Assembly: GCA_026874595.1 (NCBI GenBank)
Contig: CM049312.1
Span: 54,751,429 to 54,815,428 of the forward strand
Reading direction: 5' to 3'
Source of the DNA: Sipunculus nudus
Taxonomy: Eukaryota > Annelida > Sipuncula > Golfingiida > Sipunculidae
Length of the DNA: 64,000 nt
The notes under the pieces are model-generated. The model was not told the origin of the DNA. It was given only the letters and a program-made list of their open reading frames with translations, and searched no databases. Shown in pieces: positions 45,228 to 59,345 of the stretch (its first letter is position 1; each line of letters opens with the position of its first letter). The position numbers were made by a program, and so were the translations under genes.

Positions 45228-46065
45228 CAAGAATATGGGTAGTCGACAAGCAACTGTGTATCCGCCAAAATCAGAGTAGGACTGGTGAAGAGAGGCATGG
45301 ATTGAGTGGCAAGTAGTGTGTTGCATATTAGCATGGATGTCTGCAGCCGAAATGTGTACGTAGGTTGTGCAACCTACCACAAAATCGAGAAAGCTGTCCA
45401 AGTTGTATACATATGCAAAATTTAAGGCAGATAAGTCAAACCAATACTGTGATATGAGTGATTTTAGCCCACGGCAGACAAACAGACAGACGCTGTGCAA
45501 AAATGGTTGCAGGTGGCCCCTCAAGTTTTGTGTATGATAAAGAGCTATCTGAGATCTATACACATGCAAAATTTTGGCCAAATTGGTCAAATGGTTCCAA
45601 AGATATAAGCATGGATGTCTGCAGCTAAAACGTGAATGTAGGTGGCGCCACCTGTCTTAAAGTCAAGAAAGCTATCCAGAATGTATACGCATGCCGAATT
45701 TCAGGTGAATTAGTCAAATTACTGCAGAGATATGAGTGATTTTAACACAAAGCAGACGAACAAATGGACACTGTGCAAACATGGTTACCGGTGGTGCCAC
45801 CATTTTTGTGTATGTTATAAAGCTATCCAAGGGGTACATTTGTACAAAATTTTTTCCCTGATCGGTCAAACAGTTCCCGAGATGTGTGGGTTTATGTGTG
45901 GAAACAGACGCACAAATGGATGCTGGGCAGGGAAGGATAGGTCAGAGGTCAATGCGAATTGGTTAGGCACCAGTTCACATGTGACCCATTAATCGGTGTA
46001 AGTTTCCGAAAAATCTGTCCAGTAGTCTCAGAGGAGTTCTCCGGAAACGAACGCGGCGGAAACAA
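45228..46065 (-). mobile_element. Helitron-like element, family 2, diverged copy
   Basis: It starts with the GTAGTCGACAAGC-type hairpin. The terminal tetranucleotide has mutated from CTAG to CTTG. The interior matches 22036-23224, with GGTGGCGCCACC and ACACATGCAAAATTT blocks, and it ends GCGGAAACAATTA. It is an old copy. Confidence 0.65.
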
Positions 46066-48558
46066 TTATATACACTGTACATATTATTTTTTTTTATTTT
46101 GTGACATTATTTAATATGACACCTATTTAAGGAAAATATAATTTCAGGATTGAGTTTTATTTAATTTGTATGTATGAAAAATATAAGACTTAGTTCACTA
46201 CATGTGTCTTTCCCCGAGTCATCTTTTGATTTGTATACTCACTTAACCAGAGCAAATACCTTGGCTGGCTCTAAATATAACAAATTATGTATCTTGAAAA
46301 AATTTATCACAAGAAAATATTCCTATTTTTACTTAAAGAAATTCTAGCAGGGTTAAGTAACACTTAATTAACAAAATAAAAAAAAAATCAGTAAATTTTG
46401 AATGGGTTAATTTCTAGGATCCTTTGATTTTAACAATTATTCTTGGCCAGATTTATTTTCAAAATCATCTAACCAATAGCAGTAATTCAGGATTTTATAA
46501 GTGATTTTTCTTTTTAGAAAATTGCAATTATTTCTGCAAAGGGTTATTCCAACAATTCTTCAATGTATTACATTTATATTTATTGATTTTATTTATAGAA
46601 TTCTTAAATCAATACCAGTACACATGGATTGATGTATTTTAAGAACCTTTCTATCAATAATACTAATTCTTGGATGGGTTTAATCCTAGAATTCTCCAAT
46701 CGATAATTGTAAAGGTAAAAGTGGATGTTGTTAGTCTGATATCTCTGATGATTTCAGTCTCTATTGACTTTACACTTGACTTTGGACCTGTAAATTCTTG
46801 TAACTTTCCTCAACTCCCCCCCTCCCCTTGGGGCACAAATAACCCCTGCAGCCAAAGTAGGCATAGCACTAGAAGTTTATTCACTCTTCATTTGTCTGCC
46901 ACCCATGACCAGTAGGTATCATCCACTCACCTGTGTAGAGAGCATATCCTTGAGGTAAAGACAGTGGCTAGGGGTTTTGGCACAGAGAGCAGATAGAGCG
47001 GGATGTGCAGCTTTCAGTCACAAGTCAGGAACCCTGAGTAATAATTACGCCTCGATGCACCACACTGTAGGCACAGTGTATTTTCTGACTGGTCTTGCCT
47101 TTGTAACAAATTCATGTGTAATAAATTAAAACTGTAACTGAAATAATTTTTTTGCAGCACTCAATCCATACTCCACTAAATGAAAGACTGGTCCTGGGGT
47201 CATAAATTTATTTAATTTAATATGTCCTCACATAAGTAAACTTAACAGCTATGTACAATGTCTCAGGATTATCTAGGTACAAACCCATTAGGGGGGATTT
47301 TCATGAGTATTTATTACCTTTGGTAAGCTAATAAAAATAAATTTATGGGGCACCCGCAACATGTGGTTCCTCAGCTACTGTGGTTGGCTTCACATTCAAG
47401 CGGTTAAAGTATGGTCATTACCAGTTTTAGAGTGTTTTTCAAGGGTTTCGTTTTCATTATATAACCACACAGCAACCTCCAAGGAGTATACCTGTTATTA
47501 CATAAATTATCTAATATGCTCCCAAACACTAAATATTTGGTGGGTTTAGGATCCAAGGGAACATAAATTGAGTGAAAATCCTGGTTCATTATTGGTAGAA
47601 AATATAAAAGATCTGATTTTCTCTATTATAATTACATTGTCAGACTTAATTGATTGATTGATTTAATTTAGGTAGTCAGATACATGCATACAAAAGAACT
47701 TTCATCATAAAATACAGTATTTTGACATAACCAAGGATAACACTAAAAAATTAATAAGTATAAACTTATTTCCATAATGGTCCTTATGATCAAGATTTAT
47801 ACAAGAGAAAACGGGCATGCAAGGAATAACTAATATATAAATTCATTTATATGTAGTAATTTACGATCAATAGTAATAAAAATAGATAATTAAGGACTAC
47901 AAACCTTTTAAATATTGCTACATTTTTAAAAATAGTGTGTGTATAGGATTGACCAAGCATATTTAAAAATACAAAACAACACTGAATACATAAATGACTA
48001 AGTTATGACAAGGCATAGTATCCATCATAAAGAAAAGAGAGAGAGAGAGGAAAAAAATCATCAATTAAAATAATTATTAATAAAAGTATAGTTTACTGAA
48101 AATGTCTAGTGACCAATGTGGCATATCCCTTAAGGATAAACCAAAAGATTTTGACTTTCAGCCTAATAGTATACATAACACAGATGATAAACAACAAACT
48201 TCTCACCTTTGTGGACAGGGCATCCATGTAACGACAAAGCCATTAACTTTTTCGATAATGTTGTGAATATCACAAATGTGAAGTCCTCATGGACAAAAAG
48301 CCAACCACCGTATCATAAATGTAATATGAAGCTTTGTTCTAAGCTTATTCACCATGCGTAGTTGCATGTCAAGAAATTCCATTTCATACATGGATGTGGT
48401 GCTAATACTTGGTCCAGAACTTGAGAAGATGGTCAATACCAATATTACCCCACCTGGCCTTTAATGGCTTAACAAAGAAATGTAGCCATAGGGCTAAATA
48501 TCAGTAAAGATAATAATATCAATTATTGACCAAGGTTTAACTATAAATCTCAATATAA

Positions 48559-48846
48559 GGCCAAAAAAAATAAAAGGTATGGTTCTCAGGCACCGCCCGC
48601 GTCAATTTTTACCCCCCACATCAACAATTTTTATTTTGATTTTTATCTTTCAAGAAGATGAATATTACAATTTATGTAGTGCTTTTCCCTGTTTTGCAAA
48701 AAAAAAATGTTATTTTCATACTTTTCCCTGATCATATGACATTTTTATGGAGACACTCAAAAAAAGGTCAAAAATAAAATACCGCCCGCCCGCACTGATT
48801 TCTGAAAAAAAGTGCCTGAGAACCATACCTTATTTTTTTTTTTGCC
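48559..48846. mobile_element. Harbinger-like MITE, best-preserved copy
   Basis: A 288-bp element with inverted ends: GGCCAAAAAAAATAA then AGGTATGGTTCTCAGGCAC, and the complement at the right, TTTTTTTGCC. It is flanked by TAA on both sides (48556-48558, 48847-48849). The interior is noncoding. Confidence 0.8.
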
Positions 48847-51800
48847 TAATTAGGGCAAAATACTGAGAACAAAAATTTGAACATCAATTTATTGGCAGGA
48901 AAACTTTGGACAAGTATTAAGGGTGTATTTTTTTCAATAAATAAATTGCTCTGCTGGTAAACAATAACAAAAGTACTACTTTGTTGGAATGAAAGCAACA
49001 GGAACACTGGATGTCTCTACAACACCTGATGTCCTTTGATTAACTGTAAATTTTGAATTGTTCATAGGGGTTTCAATTTTGAGGTGAATTTTTCCCATGA
49101 AATCAAAGCCCCATGAACATTTGGTTTATTATAGACATTTTAAAAAGTCATTGCTCTGCAATGTGTTTAAACATTGTGTGGGCCTAAATTTCTGTCCAGG
49201 TCAGGGATGACCTGTTGATAAATTTGAATAATACGTGTAGAAAATTATGTATAACCTATTTATTTTTTAAAATACTAAATAAATCTTATTTTTTCAAAAA
49301 CAAAGTATTCAGTTCTACCCAGGGTTGAGTAAAAAGTTAACTTTTTCAGCAGTGATTGACTTATACAAGTGTTTCTATTAAAGTAGGTCTGCACTTACAC
49401 TGTTCTGATATACTTATGCTTTGAGGAACTATTCAAGAATGAACATTTAATCCATGAATTTTTTAACCTAAAGGATACCATTTTTATGTCAAAACCACAA
49501 AATTTTAGACCCATGGAGTTTTCTCCATGTATTTTGTTATACCCTGGGATTCTTTGCTGTAATATTTTCCATGGGATAAACTGTGAGAATAATAAGGATA
49601 AAAACATGGTGTTCCAGTTTTAAGAAGAATGAATTCTTATCTGAGTTACTGATAAATCATAATACACCAATTTTTTCTTTGACGTTTGATATGATAAATT
49701 TTAACAAAGTAACACTGTTGCTCAACTGTCCCAGGGCATGAAGACATACTTATCAGATCAGAAATTCATTCCAGAAGTAGCATAAATTAAAGCTTAACCT
49801 CGAGAGACAGGGCATTCTCCATCACATTTTCACTTTCTATTTACTTACAATTTTCACATTAATTCAGTAGCCTACTGGCAAAAAATAATTCTCTGTAATA
49901 ATCAGTCCCTGTGATGGCAGTTAACCCCCATCAAGTTGGGTGTTTCTATTGTGGATGAGTAAATTTTATTTGCCAGGAATTATGTCATTATAAGCAAATT
50001 AGTAAAAAAAAAAGATTAGAAAAAAAAGAGCTGAATCAGCATAATAAGCAAATAATTAATGTATGGTAAAGACCTGTTTTTACCCTTAATTTAGTAACAG
50101 TACATTGCTGGAGTAATTTTGTTATCAGATCGATGACTCTGAATCTGACAGAGCCCAGCTCAGCAGAGTAGGCTGCTTATCAGTATGCATAAACATCCGA
50201 CCCGCGTCTAATGAGTTACAGGAGAACAGGTAACCACATAACACAGGCTGGACACTGTAAATACCACGGACCAGGACACAATCAATAGAACCCAACACTG
50301 CCACCTCCGAAAAAAGAGCTCAAACCCAACAGCTACTTATTCACGCAGCCCCCATATGGGAGTCCAACCAGTGTCAAATCTAACAGCCGCTGTGAACTAA
50401 GGCTGGTGCTACAGTATTCTGTCATGCTGATGGCATTGATTTTTACCTGTGGAGTTCGGCTGTGAACCAATCTGAGCCAACACTTATACATTCCTATAGA
50501 TTTCCACACCAGAAAGTCAATTTCACACCTGTACCTAACTGTCCCTGCAGTGCTCATTACCTGGACCTGTAAAACCTGCGCTGGACAATGACAGAACTGC
50601 TTCAGCATCAAAACAAACAACAGCCATGTCATAGTATAGGCATCCCTACCTTAGGAAGTATACAGGACCTCAGACTGTCTCTCAGTGCTGTCTGGCTGTT
50701 ATGTACATGCTGAACAGTACGTGAAATCAATAAAATCATGTTGGGGCCATGTCCTTGGATTGAAGCAGACAAATTCAGCCCACCAGCCCACTATGTTCCT
50801 CAGTGCTGGACAGTTCTCACAGTCTGCTGTCAAGATGCCTGGTGAACATCCACACAGGCTGCTGCTAATGCTGCTTCACTTGCAAGGATGGATGTAACCG
50901 TGGAAACAGCCTGTCTTCAGCATCAATGCTGTAGCAGTGATAAGCCTGGCATGATGCAGGCTATATCATGACACCTGATGGTATATAAGTGGGATGTGCA
51001 TACAGGCATCAGTCAATAGATAACCACCATATATCCTGTGTGCCAACAGCTCCTGGCCATAGACACAATGATAATGAGACCAAATACATTCAAAGAATGC
51101 CTGGCTGATTAGCAAATGCGTGGGCGTTGGCAACTGGTGTCTAGTGACCTCTACTGGACATTGGTAACACTATCTCTTGAGCTTTGTATCTTCACACTAA
51201 ACCTATTCAATTCATCACAAATATTCACCATCTCATCTCATCCTGTGATACGACAAATATTACATATATTACATATATTTTACTTTTTCTGGAACCTTGA
51301 TATAATTTTTTTTTTACATATGGAACATGTCTTAGGTGTCTAAAATGACACCACATTTTGTATTGCTTTTATGATCATCAAAACTAAAGAAATCATCTAC
51401 AACATAAAATCAACATATTATGTCCAAACTTTGTTCTAAACTATTATTTAATAAATAACTGACAACAGGAAGACAGAATGATCAAAATATGACATGTATG
51501 AGTTTTTTCATATGTATGGACTCTACAAAAAATGCTGGAGTTTAATTTGGGCCTATCTTTCACTTTATTTGGATTAAAAAATTAACACGTTTTAGGATAT
51601 ATTGTAGAAGTAGTCAAAAATACGTAAATTAATACTGAGTCAGCAAAACATTTTGCAGCTTCCTGCCAGTCTGACTATTAATGCTGTTGTGACACTGAGC
51701 GGTAGACTTCAGAGAACTGGGTAACTGCTGGTAAAACAACAAACCTAACAGCAGGAATAATAACAAAAGTGATATCGTTGTTTTTTATGGGAGACCACTG

Positions 51801-52384
51801 TGGCCTACACATAAATGAACTGATTAGTTCTGTAACCTAATACATGCCCATCAGACGTTTGGGGCTTCACCCATGAGCCCATCTGTAGATACCCAGCATT
51901 TCCCAGCCTCCCACTGGTAAACGTATTGAGTAACCCATGGATCAGCAGAAAACTATTGTATTTATATTTAGAAGTCTACAGCCTGTGTGCTTTGATTGAA
52001 GGTCACTATCATTGGTGAAATAAACTGTAGCCCAAACAAACTTTGTAGAGTAACACAAGGATGAGGCGTACATATATATAGATTCTTTCTATTTTATGCA
52101 AATTGCTTGCTGGACTCAATATGGGCCATAACCATTGAAATCCATAAACATCCATATGCCAAAATGTTAAATTTAATTAATATATAGTAAGACAAAATTT
52201 TTTCAGTAATATAAGCAGCATGATCAATCTTACCAAAGGTAAATGATCAAAATCTGATCAATATCTTTAGTAAATAGTGGTATCCTTACATGTAGATATT
52301 AATTTTTTTATATTTTTGTTGTTGTAAATGTAAGTAACCAGCTCCATATTCTAATGACTGCGTAACTTAGTACTACATGTATAT

Positions 52385-54463
52385 GTCAAGGCCCAGATTG
52401 GAATCTGGCCCATTTTAAAACTGGGCCAGCCCAGATCAAAATTTTGATTTGGACCGGCCCAGATCAAAATTCTAATCTGGGCCAGACCAGTTTTAAACTG
52501 GGCCAGCCCAGATTAAAATTTTGATCTGGGCCAGCCCAGATTAAAATTCTGTGGTGAAGACTTCAGGATTTAAATCTGGTCTGGACTGATTTTAAACTGG
52601 GCCAGCCGAGATTAGAATTTTGATCTGGGCCAGTCAGGTTAACAATCCTGTGGTGGACTGATTTTAAACTGGACCAGCCCAGATCAGAATCCTAATCTAC
52701 TCCTAGTCTGGCTTCAATTACACTATATTTACCTAGCTGGCCTTTAATCAATTCAAAGAATTTGTAAAACATTGTAAGTCAATAATGATTAATATTTTAT
52801 AAATTTATTTCGTATTCTAAGAAAATATCATTGGCTGGACTCCTGTCATATTTATTTTGTAAATTTTCCTTATATGTGAAATGTCTAAAATATAATCATA
52901 AAATAATCATGTTCAACATTGGTATTTTACAGCTAAAAACTACAAATATAGCTTGCAGAACATGTGCATTAATTCAACAAACTAAAACAATATTTAATCA
53001 GTAATTATTAATATATATGTTACACAATGTTACGCTTGTGATCCAAGACCTGTAAATTCAAAATTTTACCCCTTCACCCATTAAAAAATTTGCACATATT
53101 GTAACATTGGACCAAGAACTTATAACATAAGTACTACATATTAAGGAAAGAAGGCTCTGAAAAATCTATTAAGATACCTTAACTTAAGTCACTGAAATTA
53201 GGTGAATGAAATATAGCAAACAGAAAAATATATATCTGGTGTACATAATTTAGGTTGATATTTGCTAATTTGTGTGAATTATTAACACGATCATAATGTA
53301 TTTAGATAGAACAGTGGGAACAATATTCACCAACTCAGCATTTAAACTATTGAAGGTAGAGAATATTTGTATTTTAGCATTTAACTATCTTCAATTTAGA
53401 TTAGTTATCAGTTAATAGATTAGCTTTTTTTAAGTTATTAACTCTAAAGTGAAACCTCCACCATGTTTGTTACCCCCTGAAATAAAATTTTAAATCCAAT
53501 TTCACGCATGTTCACCTCTATTTTTGAGACTGCCAAATGACAGCAATCATATCATTTTCTCAGCTGTGGATTTTCTGCTATTGAAAATACAGTAATGGTA
53601 TCACAAACCTCTCCCTAGCCCCATGTTACGGCACAATGTCAGGATACTTACCCAAATGAGCATCAAGATTCAAGACTGATAAATTACTTTTGTTCACTTA
53701 TAAATGAGTAAAGCTGGTATTTAATTATGCATGTATATATTAAATATTACACATGTAATTTTGATATTCAGAACAGAAAATTATCTCAGTTAAGTTGAAA
53801 ATTTTGATATTAAGTCAAGTAGATGTCTCAGAACTGACACATAATCCAAAATGTGATTAATTATGGTAGTTGGTTTAGGTGAAGGTCAAATGTGAACTTG
53901 CATGCTTGAAGAATAGATGAAACCAAAAAAGCACATTACATTTTTTCGTTAGCTTATACCTCACTTAAATATTTTAAATGATTTTGTTCATTATGTGTTT
54001 TGTGCCCTTCAAAATGGCGTATCTGGAAAAATGTTTACTGTATTATCTGATTTAAGATGATAAAAATCAAGCCAGCGTAAGATTAGATTAGGATTCTGAT
54101 CTGGTTAGGCCCAGTTTAAAATCAGTCCACCACAGGATTGTAATCTTAACTAGCCCAGATTAAAATTTTGATCTGGGCCGGCCCAGTTTAAAATCAGTCC
54201 ACCACAGGATTGTACTTAACCAGCCCAGATCAAAATTCTAATCTGGGCCAGCCCAGTTTAAAATCAGTCCAGACCAGATTTAAATCCGGAAGTCTTCACC
54301 ACAGTATTTAAATCTGGACCGACCAAGATCAAAATTTTAATCTGGGCTGGCCCAGTTTAAAACTGGTCTGGCCCAGATTAGAATTTTGATCTGGGCCAGT
54401 CCAAATCAAAATTTTGATCTGGCCCAGTTTAAAATTGGGCCAGATTCTAATCTGGGCCTCGAC
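52385..54463. mobile_element. Foldback element 2 (CTGGGCCAGCCCAG modules)
   Basis: The ends are GTCAAGGCCCAGATTGGAAT and, inverted, GTCGAGGCCCAGATTAGAAT, flanked by ATAT and ATATATA. Arms of about 340-400 bp alternate a GC palindrome (CTGGGCCAGCCCAG and variants) with an AT palindrome (ATCAAAATTTTGAT or TTTTAAAA). The pairing continues into non-modular sequence, for example CAGAATCCTAATCTA. The 1.3-kb centre is AT-rich and noncoding. The overall plan equals that of the elements at 3729 and 34926. Confidence 0.87.

Positions 54464-54495
<32 letters not shown>
54464..54495. repeat. (TA)n tract
   Basis: A short TA run separates the foldback element from a SINE-like repeat. Confidence 0.85.
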
Positions 54496-54720
54496 GCACA
54501 TCTGAAGAATTTCCATTCCATGTTCTGACCAAGTGACAGGGGCTTACATGTCAACCAGGCTCTGTATATTGCTCCTATGGGTCCTGGGTGTGTGTCATCC
54601 CATTGCTGGGTATTAACATTGAGGAACCCCTGAAAGGCCAACCATGAAAAATCTTACTGCCTTGGAGCCCTGAGATTCATGCCCTGTGCTCTACCCCTTG
54701 ACCACAAAAGCCAGTCAAGG
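54496..54720 (-). repeat. SINE-like dispersed repeat, copy 1
   Basis: On the minus strand it starts TTGACTGGCTTTTGTGGTC. It contains TGGTCAAGGGGTAGAGC, which resembles a tRNA-type A box; no convincing B box is visible. It shares GGGGTTCCT, CCAGCAATGGG and AGAACATGGAATGGAA-like blocks, in order, with 59107-59345. The SINE label is an inference. Confidence 0.55.
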
Positions 54721-56136
54721 TATGAATTTTGCTGCTGAGTGTTCAACAGTATTGCAGAACTGGTTTTGAGCAATGTATGTTTGGAGCACATTCCTAAAGT
54801 CAGTTAATCCAAAACAAAGTATAAATTTAAGCTACTCCAGATAAACAACTTACAAACAGCAGTGACAACATCACTCTCCTTGGCGGAGGTAACAAATATA
54901 CCCAGCCCAGAGACGCATGAGCTTTTTCACAAAGTGAAATGGGATAGGTCTTAATACTTAGGCCATGATTATAAAACCTGCATGATTAGGAGGCATGCCA
55001 AGTAAACCTCAACAGAAAAAAACTCTAAATAAAACACCACATCCCTCCAGTTACGTACAGCTGCTAGTGATTCCATTGCTTGTTAATCAGATTTGATACT
55101 CACATCTGTAGGGCTGCGAGCCATTAGGGGCACCAGACCAGTGAGGGTTAGAGAAAAAGTGTTTTCTTACTTTCCAAGTCACCAAACTAGCTAATGAAAG
55201 TGATACCACTTTACCAGAGCAAATACAAAATGGTTTTGAACAATTTTGAACACAAATTGTGCATTCACACAACAATCTAAAGTGGTTTTGAACCATTTTG
55301 GCCAAAACGTTTTGAATCCATCTCATGAAGTGCATGGTTTCTAACCATTTCCAATGCAAAGTGAGTTACCTGCTCCACTTAAGTACTGTGTGAACACTCC
55401 AGAATGGACCTAGTTTTAAAGTATCTGGTAACAGCCTCTTTGTGCCAAGCAATTACCAAATTCCTTGTTTTTAGCACTTCCCCCTGGAAGGGCTGTCAGT
55501 CACAATCTCTTCATTGGCTTTGGCCTTATGCCCCTGTGAACACACAATACGTTTTGATTTCAATTGCATCAGTCTTCATTCCCCAAACTGTTTTGAAACC
55601 ATATTGTGTGTGAAAGGGACATTATGCTCAAATGCTCAAATATGCTTTTTGGTTTGGTTCTGAATTGTTAAAATGTGACCATTCGTATATTACTTTTACA
55701 ATTGATCACCTTTCTATTAATGTCAGCTTTCAGATTTTCAGAAATATTATTCCACATAGAGAGTTCATTTGGAAATTCCTTTGCAGTGATTTGACTGTGC
55801 ACCTTTTCAATGGTTTAGAAGAAGATTAACAGCATACCTTTAAAGGAACACTTTTTTCATTGCCAGCTGGCTACAGTCAGAGTCATGGACACTGATCAAA
55901 TGCAAATCAATCTCTTTTTAAATGATGAAAGGATGGAATGAACCTTCCATCTACCCTATCCAGAATGTATGGACCTACAGGTTTGAACCAACCCAATGGG
56001 GCTATCTCCCCAGCTATCATGATACATTTTCTCTCAATACATATCCAAATACTTTGCCAATGATATGATACCATACATGTATATATATGAAATATTAAAA
56101 TTATTTATTAATATATATATTAAATATTATATATAA

Positions 56137-56479
56137 GGCAAAAAAAGAGGTCTGGTTCTCAGGCAGTTTTTTTTTTAAAGTGTGGGAAAGTAATTTTTCT
56201 AGTTTTTTTTTTCCTATTTTTATAAGTTTTGATAAAAATGTCATATGATCAGGGAAAAGAATGAAAATAACAGAAATATTTTTGCTAAACAATAAAAAGC
56301 ACTACATAGCAAAGGAAATCTTATCAAAATTGTATTATTTTATCTTCTTGAAAGAAATGTTCCAGCAGTTGTAGCTCAAAATTGACATGTTTCTTTTAAG
56401 TGAAAATCAAATAAAATTTTTTTATCCAATGGTTAAAATTGCGGAGCCTGAGAACCATACCTTTTATTTTTTTTTGGCC
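56137..56479. mobile_element. Harbinger-like MITE, diverged copy
   Basis: The ends are GGCAAAAAAAGAGGTCTGGT and the inverted AAAAAAATAAAAGGTATGGT, with TCTCAGGC inside both. The flanks are TAA and TTA, so the target duplication has one mismatch. It is longer than the other copies (343 bp). Confidence 0.7.
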
Positions 56480-56897
56480 TTATATATAAATATATAATTA
56501 TTTGGTTCAAGTCAAATTTCCCTCATATATAAAAGTGGAAATAAGCTTTAAAATAATAAAATTTATTTCCAAACATCATCAAAATTTGTTTCCACACAGT
56601 TAGCCAATAAAATGCCATTCAGATTTTTTGCCAAAGAAGTATCACCTTAGATGCCTTAAATAGCACTTTAACACAATGTCAGATGTCCCTTTCCTTCAGA
56701 TGATAAAGTATTGTCAGTGTATCATTACAGGGTCATCTGATGATACCAATATATTTACTTTTGTACCACGATGTAACAGAGCAACGGTTTACATTACAGC
56801 CATACTACCATAAAAGCCTCAATAACCTGCCCCAGGCAGTCCATTATTGGTATATGTCAAACCCTGGTGGAACCTCTGATAACAGACCATTTTTAAA

Positions 56898-57239
56898 CTA
56901 GAAATCTGCATTCCAAGGAATGCAAACCTCAATCATGTGGGTGTTATTATTATGGGATGCTCCAGAAACCATGTTTGCATTCATTGATTTGCTGATATTA
57001 CCAGGTTGATTCGTGATAAGAGACTACATGAATTCATTTGTGAATATTCTTTATGTGTTCCAGAATCTGGATCATGTGCCGGATGAACACCAAAATGTAA
57101 CCTTTCCTTCATTGGCCCATTTCTGAAAAGCTCAGAAAATTTCATGAGTTTCAATTTATGATTGCCTGAGTTATGTTGTGTACAAACACAGAAACATACA
57201 TGAACAGGGATGAACACATACCCTCCTGGACGTGGCAAC
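56898..57239 (-). mobile_element. Helitron-like element, family 3, copy 2
   Basis: The minus-strand 3' end is hairpin TGCATTCCTTGGAATGCA, GATTT, CTAG|T. The 5' end is GTTGCCACGTCCAGGAGG, an eroded form of the ATTG-hairpin of copy 1. The interior shares ATGTGCCGGAT, TTTGTGAATATTC and GGATGCTCCA with 38746-39109. Confidence 0.7.
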
Positions 57240-59106
57240 AAGGTCAGATATACCTGAAGAAAAGGAATGTTTCACTGTGGAGAAATGTGACAGTATAAAT
57301 CTCTGATCTCACCAAAAGGTACTGTAAGCTTTGTCTGGAGACTAAATTATCTGAAACCAGAGAATCTGTGAGGAATTATGAGGAAGTTAATCTGATTACT
57401 TTACCCTTGAAGGCAGTGTTGTGCACTGGAAAGATATCTCCTGTACACAGACTTTGTACCATGATAAAGAGATCTAAATCCTTTCAAGATTACTTTATCA
57501 TCACAGCTATTTAAAAATTAAACATAGTGAGTTTTTAACACACAAACATGGTTGAACGAGACACCTTAAAGTACCACAGGGGCCTTTTCTTTTATATTCC
57601 TAACACTGCATGTTACTTGACAGCACTGACTTAACCCCATTGGATTGTTTACCTCTTCTATGCTAAGAATTCAGGTCTCTGTGCAAAAAAAAAAGGAAAT
57701 AAAATTAAACGATCAGATTCTGCAGTGACAAGAACTTTGATCATCACTATTGTGAGCAAAAATGCTATACACTGTATGCTGGAGTATACACCAATGTCAT
57801 GAACTACTAGCTTTATAGTACCCATCATCATATAAATATCTAGAGAACTGTTACATATTGTTCAGAGACCTCTCATAACCACACGTGGAATCTGTTGAAA
57901 TGTAAAACTCTACTTTAAAATCCACTGAGGACTTCTTGGAAATATTATACAGAGACAAATAAACAGCCAGATTGAATGTTACATTCTGACGATCTCTGTT
58001 CCGGGGTATAGAATTCAGAATTATATAGAAATCTTCTACATTAATGACCTCATGATCTCTGACACCTAGGCACTTAGTTTATCTAAATATTATCCTTCAC
58101 AAATGTGGTGGTCCAAGACAGACCTGCAATAACTAATACACTACTTGCAGACCACTATATGTAAATTCAATTAAATTTAAAAATTTGTTCTAAATTCATA
58201 ACAGACCCCCATAATTTATGCATTATTTTTAACCTGGTACATATGGTATTCATATTTTATAACTTTTCACTGATTTTCACATGATATTTTAACATTTCTA
58301 AAAAAATTTTAACATTTAAAGGTACATTTTTTTTATTAAGAATCCAATAACAGTAAGACACATTTTAGTGGACTGATATCAAACTAAGTGAAAATATCTT
58401 AAGGATAAAAGATAAGGAAAAAATATAATGAGAGTATAGCAGAGTAAAATTTCTGCCATCAACAGTACTTGTGTATTCAAAATAATGTCAACAAATCTCT
58501 CAGGTGTCTGGCTATTCTGTTGTCTTTGGAACAAAATCCATGTACTAAACATGAATGTTCTCAGAAGGAAACATAGCTCCTACTTGAAATGCAACTCACG
58601 GGAGTTGTCTATAACTGAGTTGCTGTTCCTTTCATCTTGGACTATCTTTTCATTATTGAGTAGGGACAGGAAGTCTGCTGTTTATGACAATGGCATCAGG
58701 TGGGTCAATTTTAGGCCTTTGTACTGCTAATCAATGGCTGGAAGGTTTTGATCGCAGGCTGTTAATTAGCTACAAGATGAAGTCATGCAACCAAAGTCAG
58801 TTATTACAATAGTTTTTTCATTACAATAGTTATAATGAATGTAAGTTTTTTAAAGGGCACTAAGGACAAGCTGCATCTTTATTCTATTCAAGCAATTCAA
58901 AATGACATAGTAAAAAGAGTAAAATATAAAATTTTTTCATAGAAGGAGAAAAGAAAGCACTCACAGTCTAAATTTATCCTCATAACAATCCAACAGTTTT
59001 TTTTCTTTTTGTAGAGGTAATACCTCCACAAAAAAAGCAGAGGAAATATTTAGTCTCTTTAACCGCCTCCATTTTTTATGCTGTCTTATCTAATTTTTAA
59101 CCTTAG

Positions 59107-59345
59107 TATGTGCATCTGCAGAGTTCCATTTCAGTTCTGGACTATGTGGCAGGGTGGTGCTTGTATCCTGGTCTCACCACAGCCTGGTGTCTACTGCACC
59201 TGCGGGTACTGAGAATGTTATCTTCCCCATTGCTGGTTTATAACACCAAGGAACCCCAAAGGGGCACTCGTTTGTCAGATTTACACTTGTGACTTGTCTT
59301 TGAGTCCTGTGCTCTACCCTGAGACCACAAAAGCCAGTCAGTTAT
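59107..59345 (-). repeat. SINE-like dispersed repeat, copy 2
   Basis: It is homologous to 54496-54720. On the minus strand it opens CTGACTGGCTTTTGTGGTC and has the A-box-like TGGTCTCAGGGTAGAGC. Confidence 0.55.

Noticed and set aside
50333-50632. 99-residue minus-strand frame with a hydrophobic, signal-peptide-like start (MTWLLFVLMLKQ) and donor-like CAG|GTAAAA and CCAG|GTAATG
   Set aside because: No domain follows and no partner exon could be found. A frame of this length is expected by chance.
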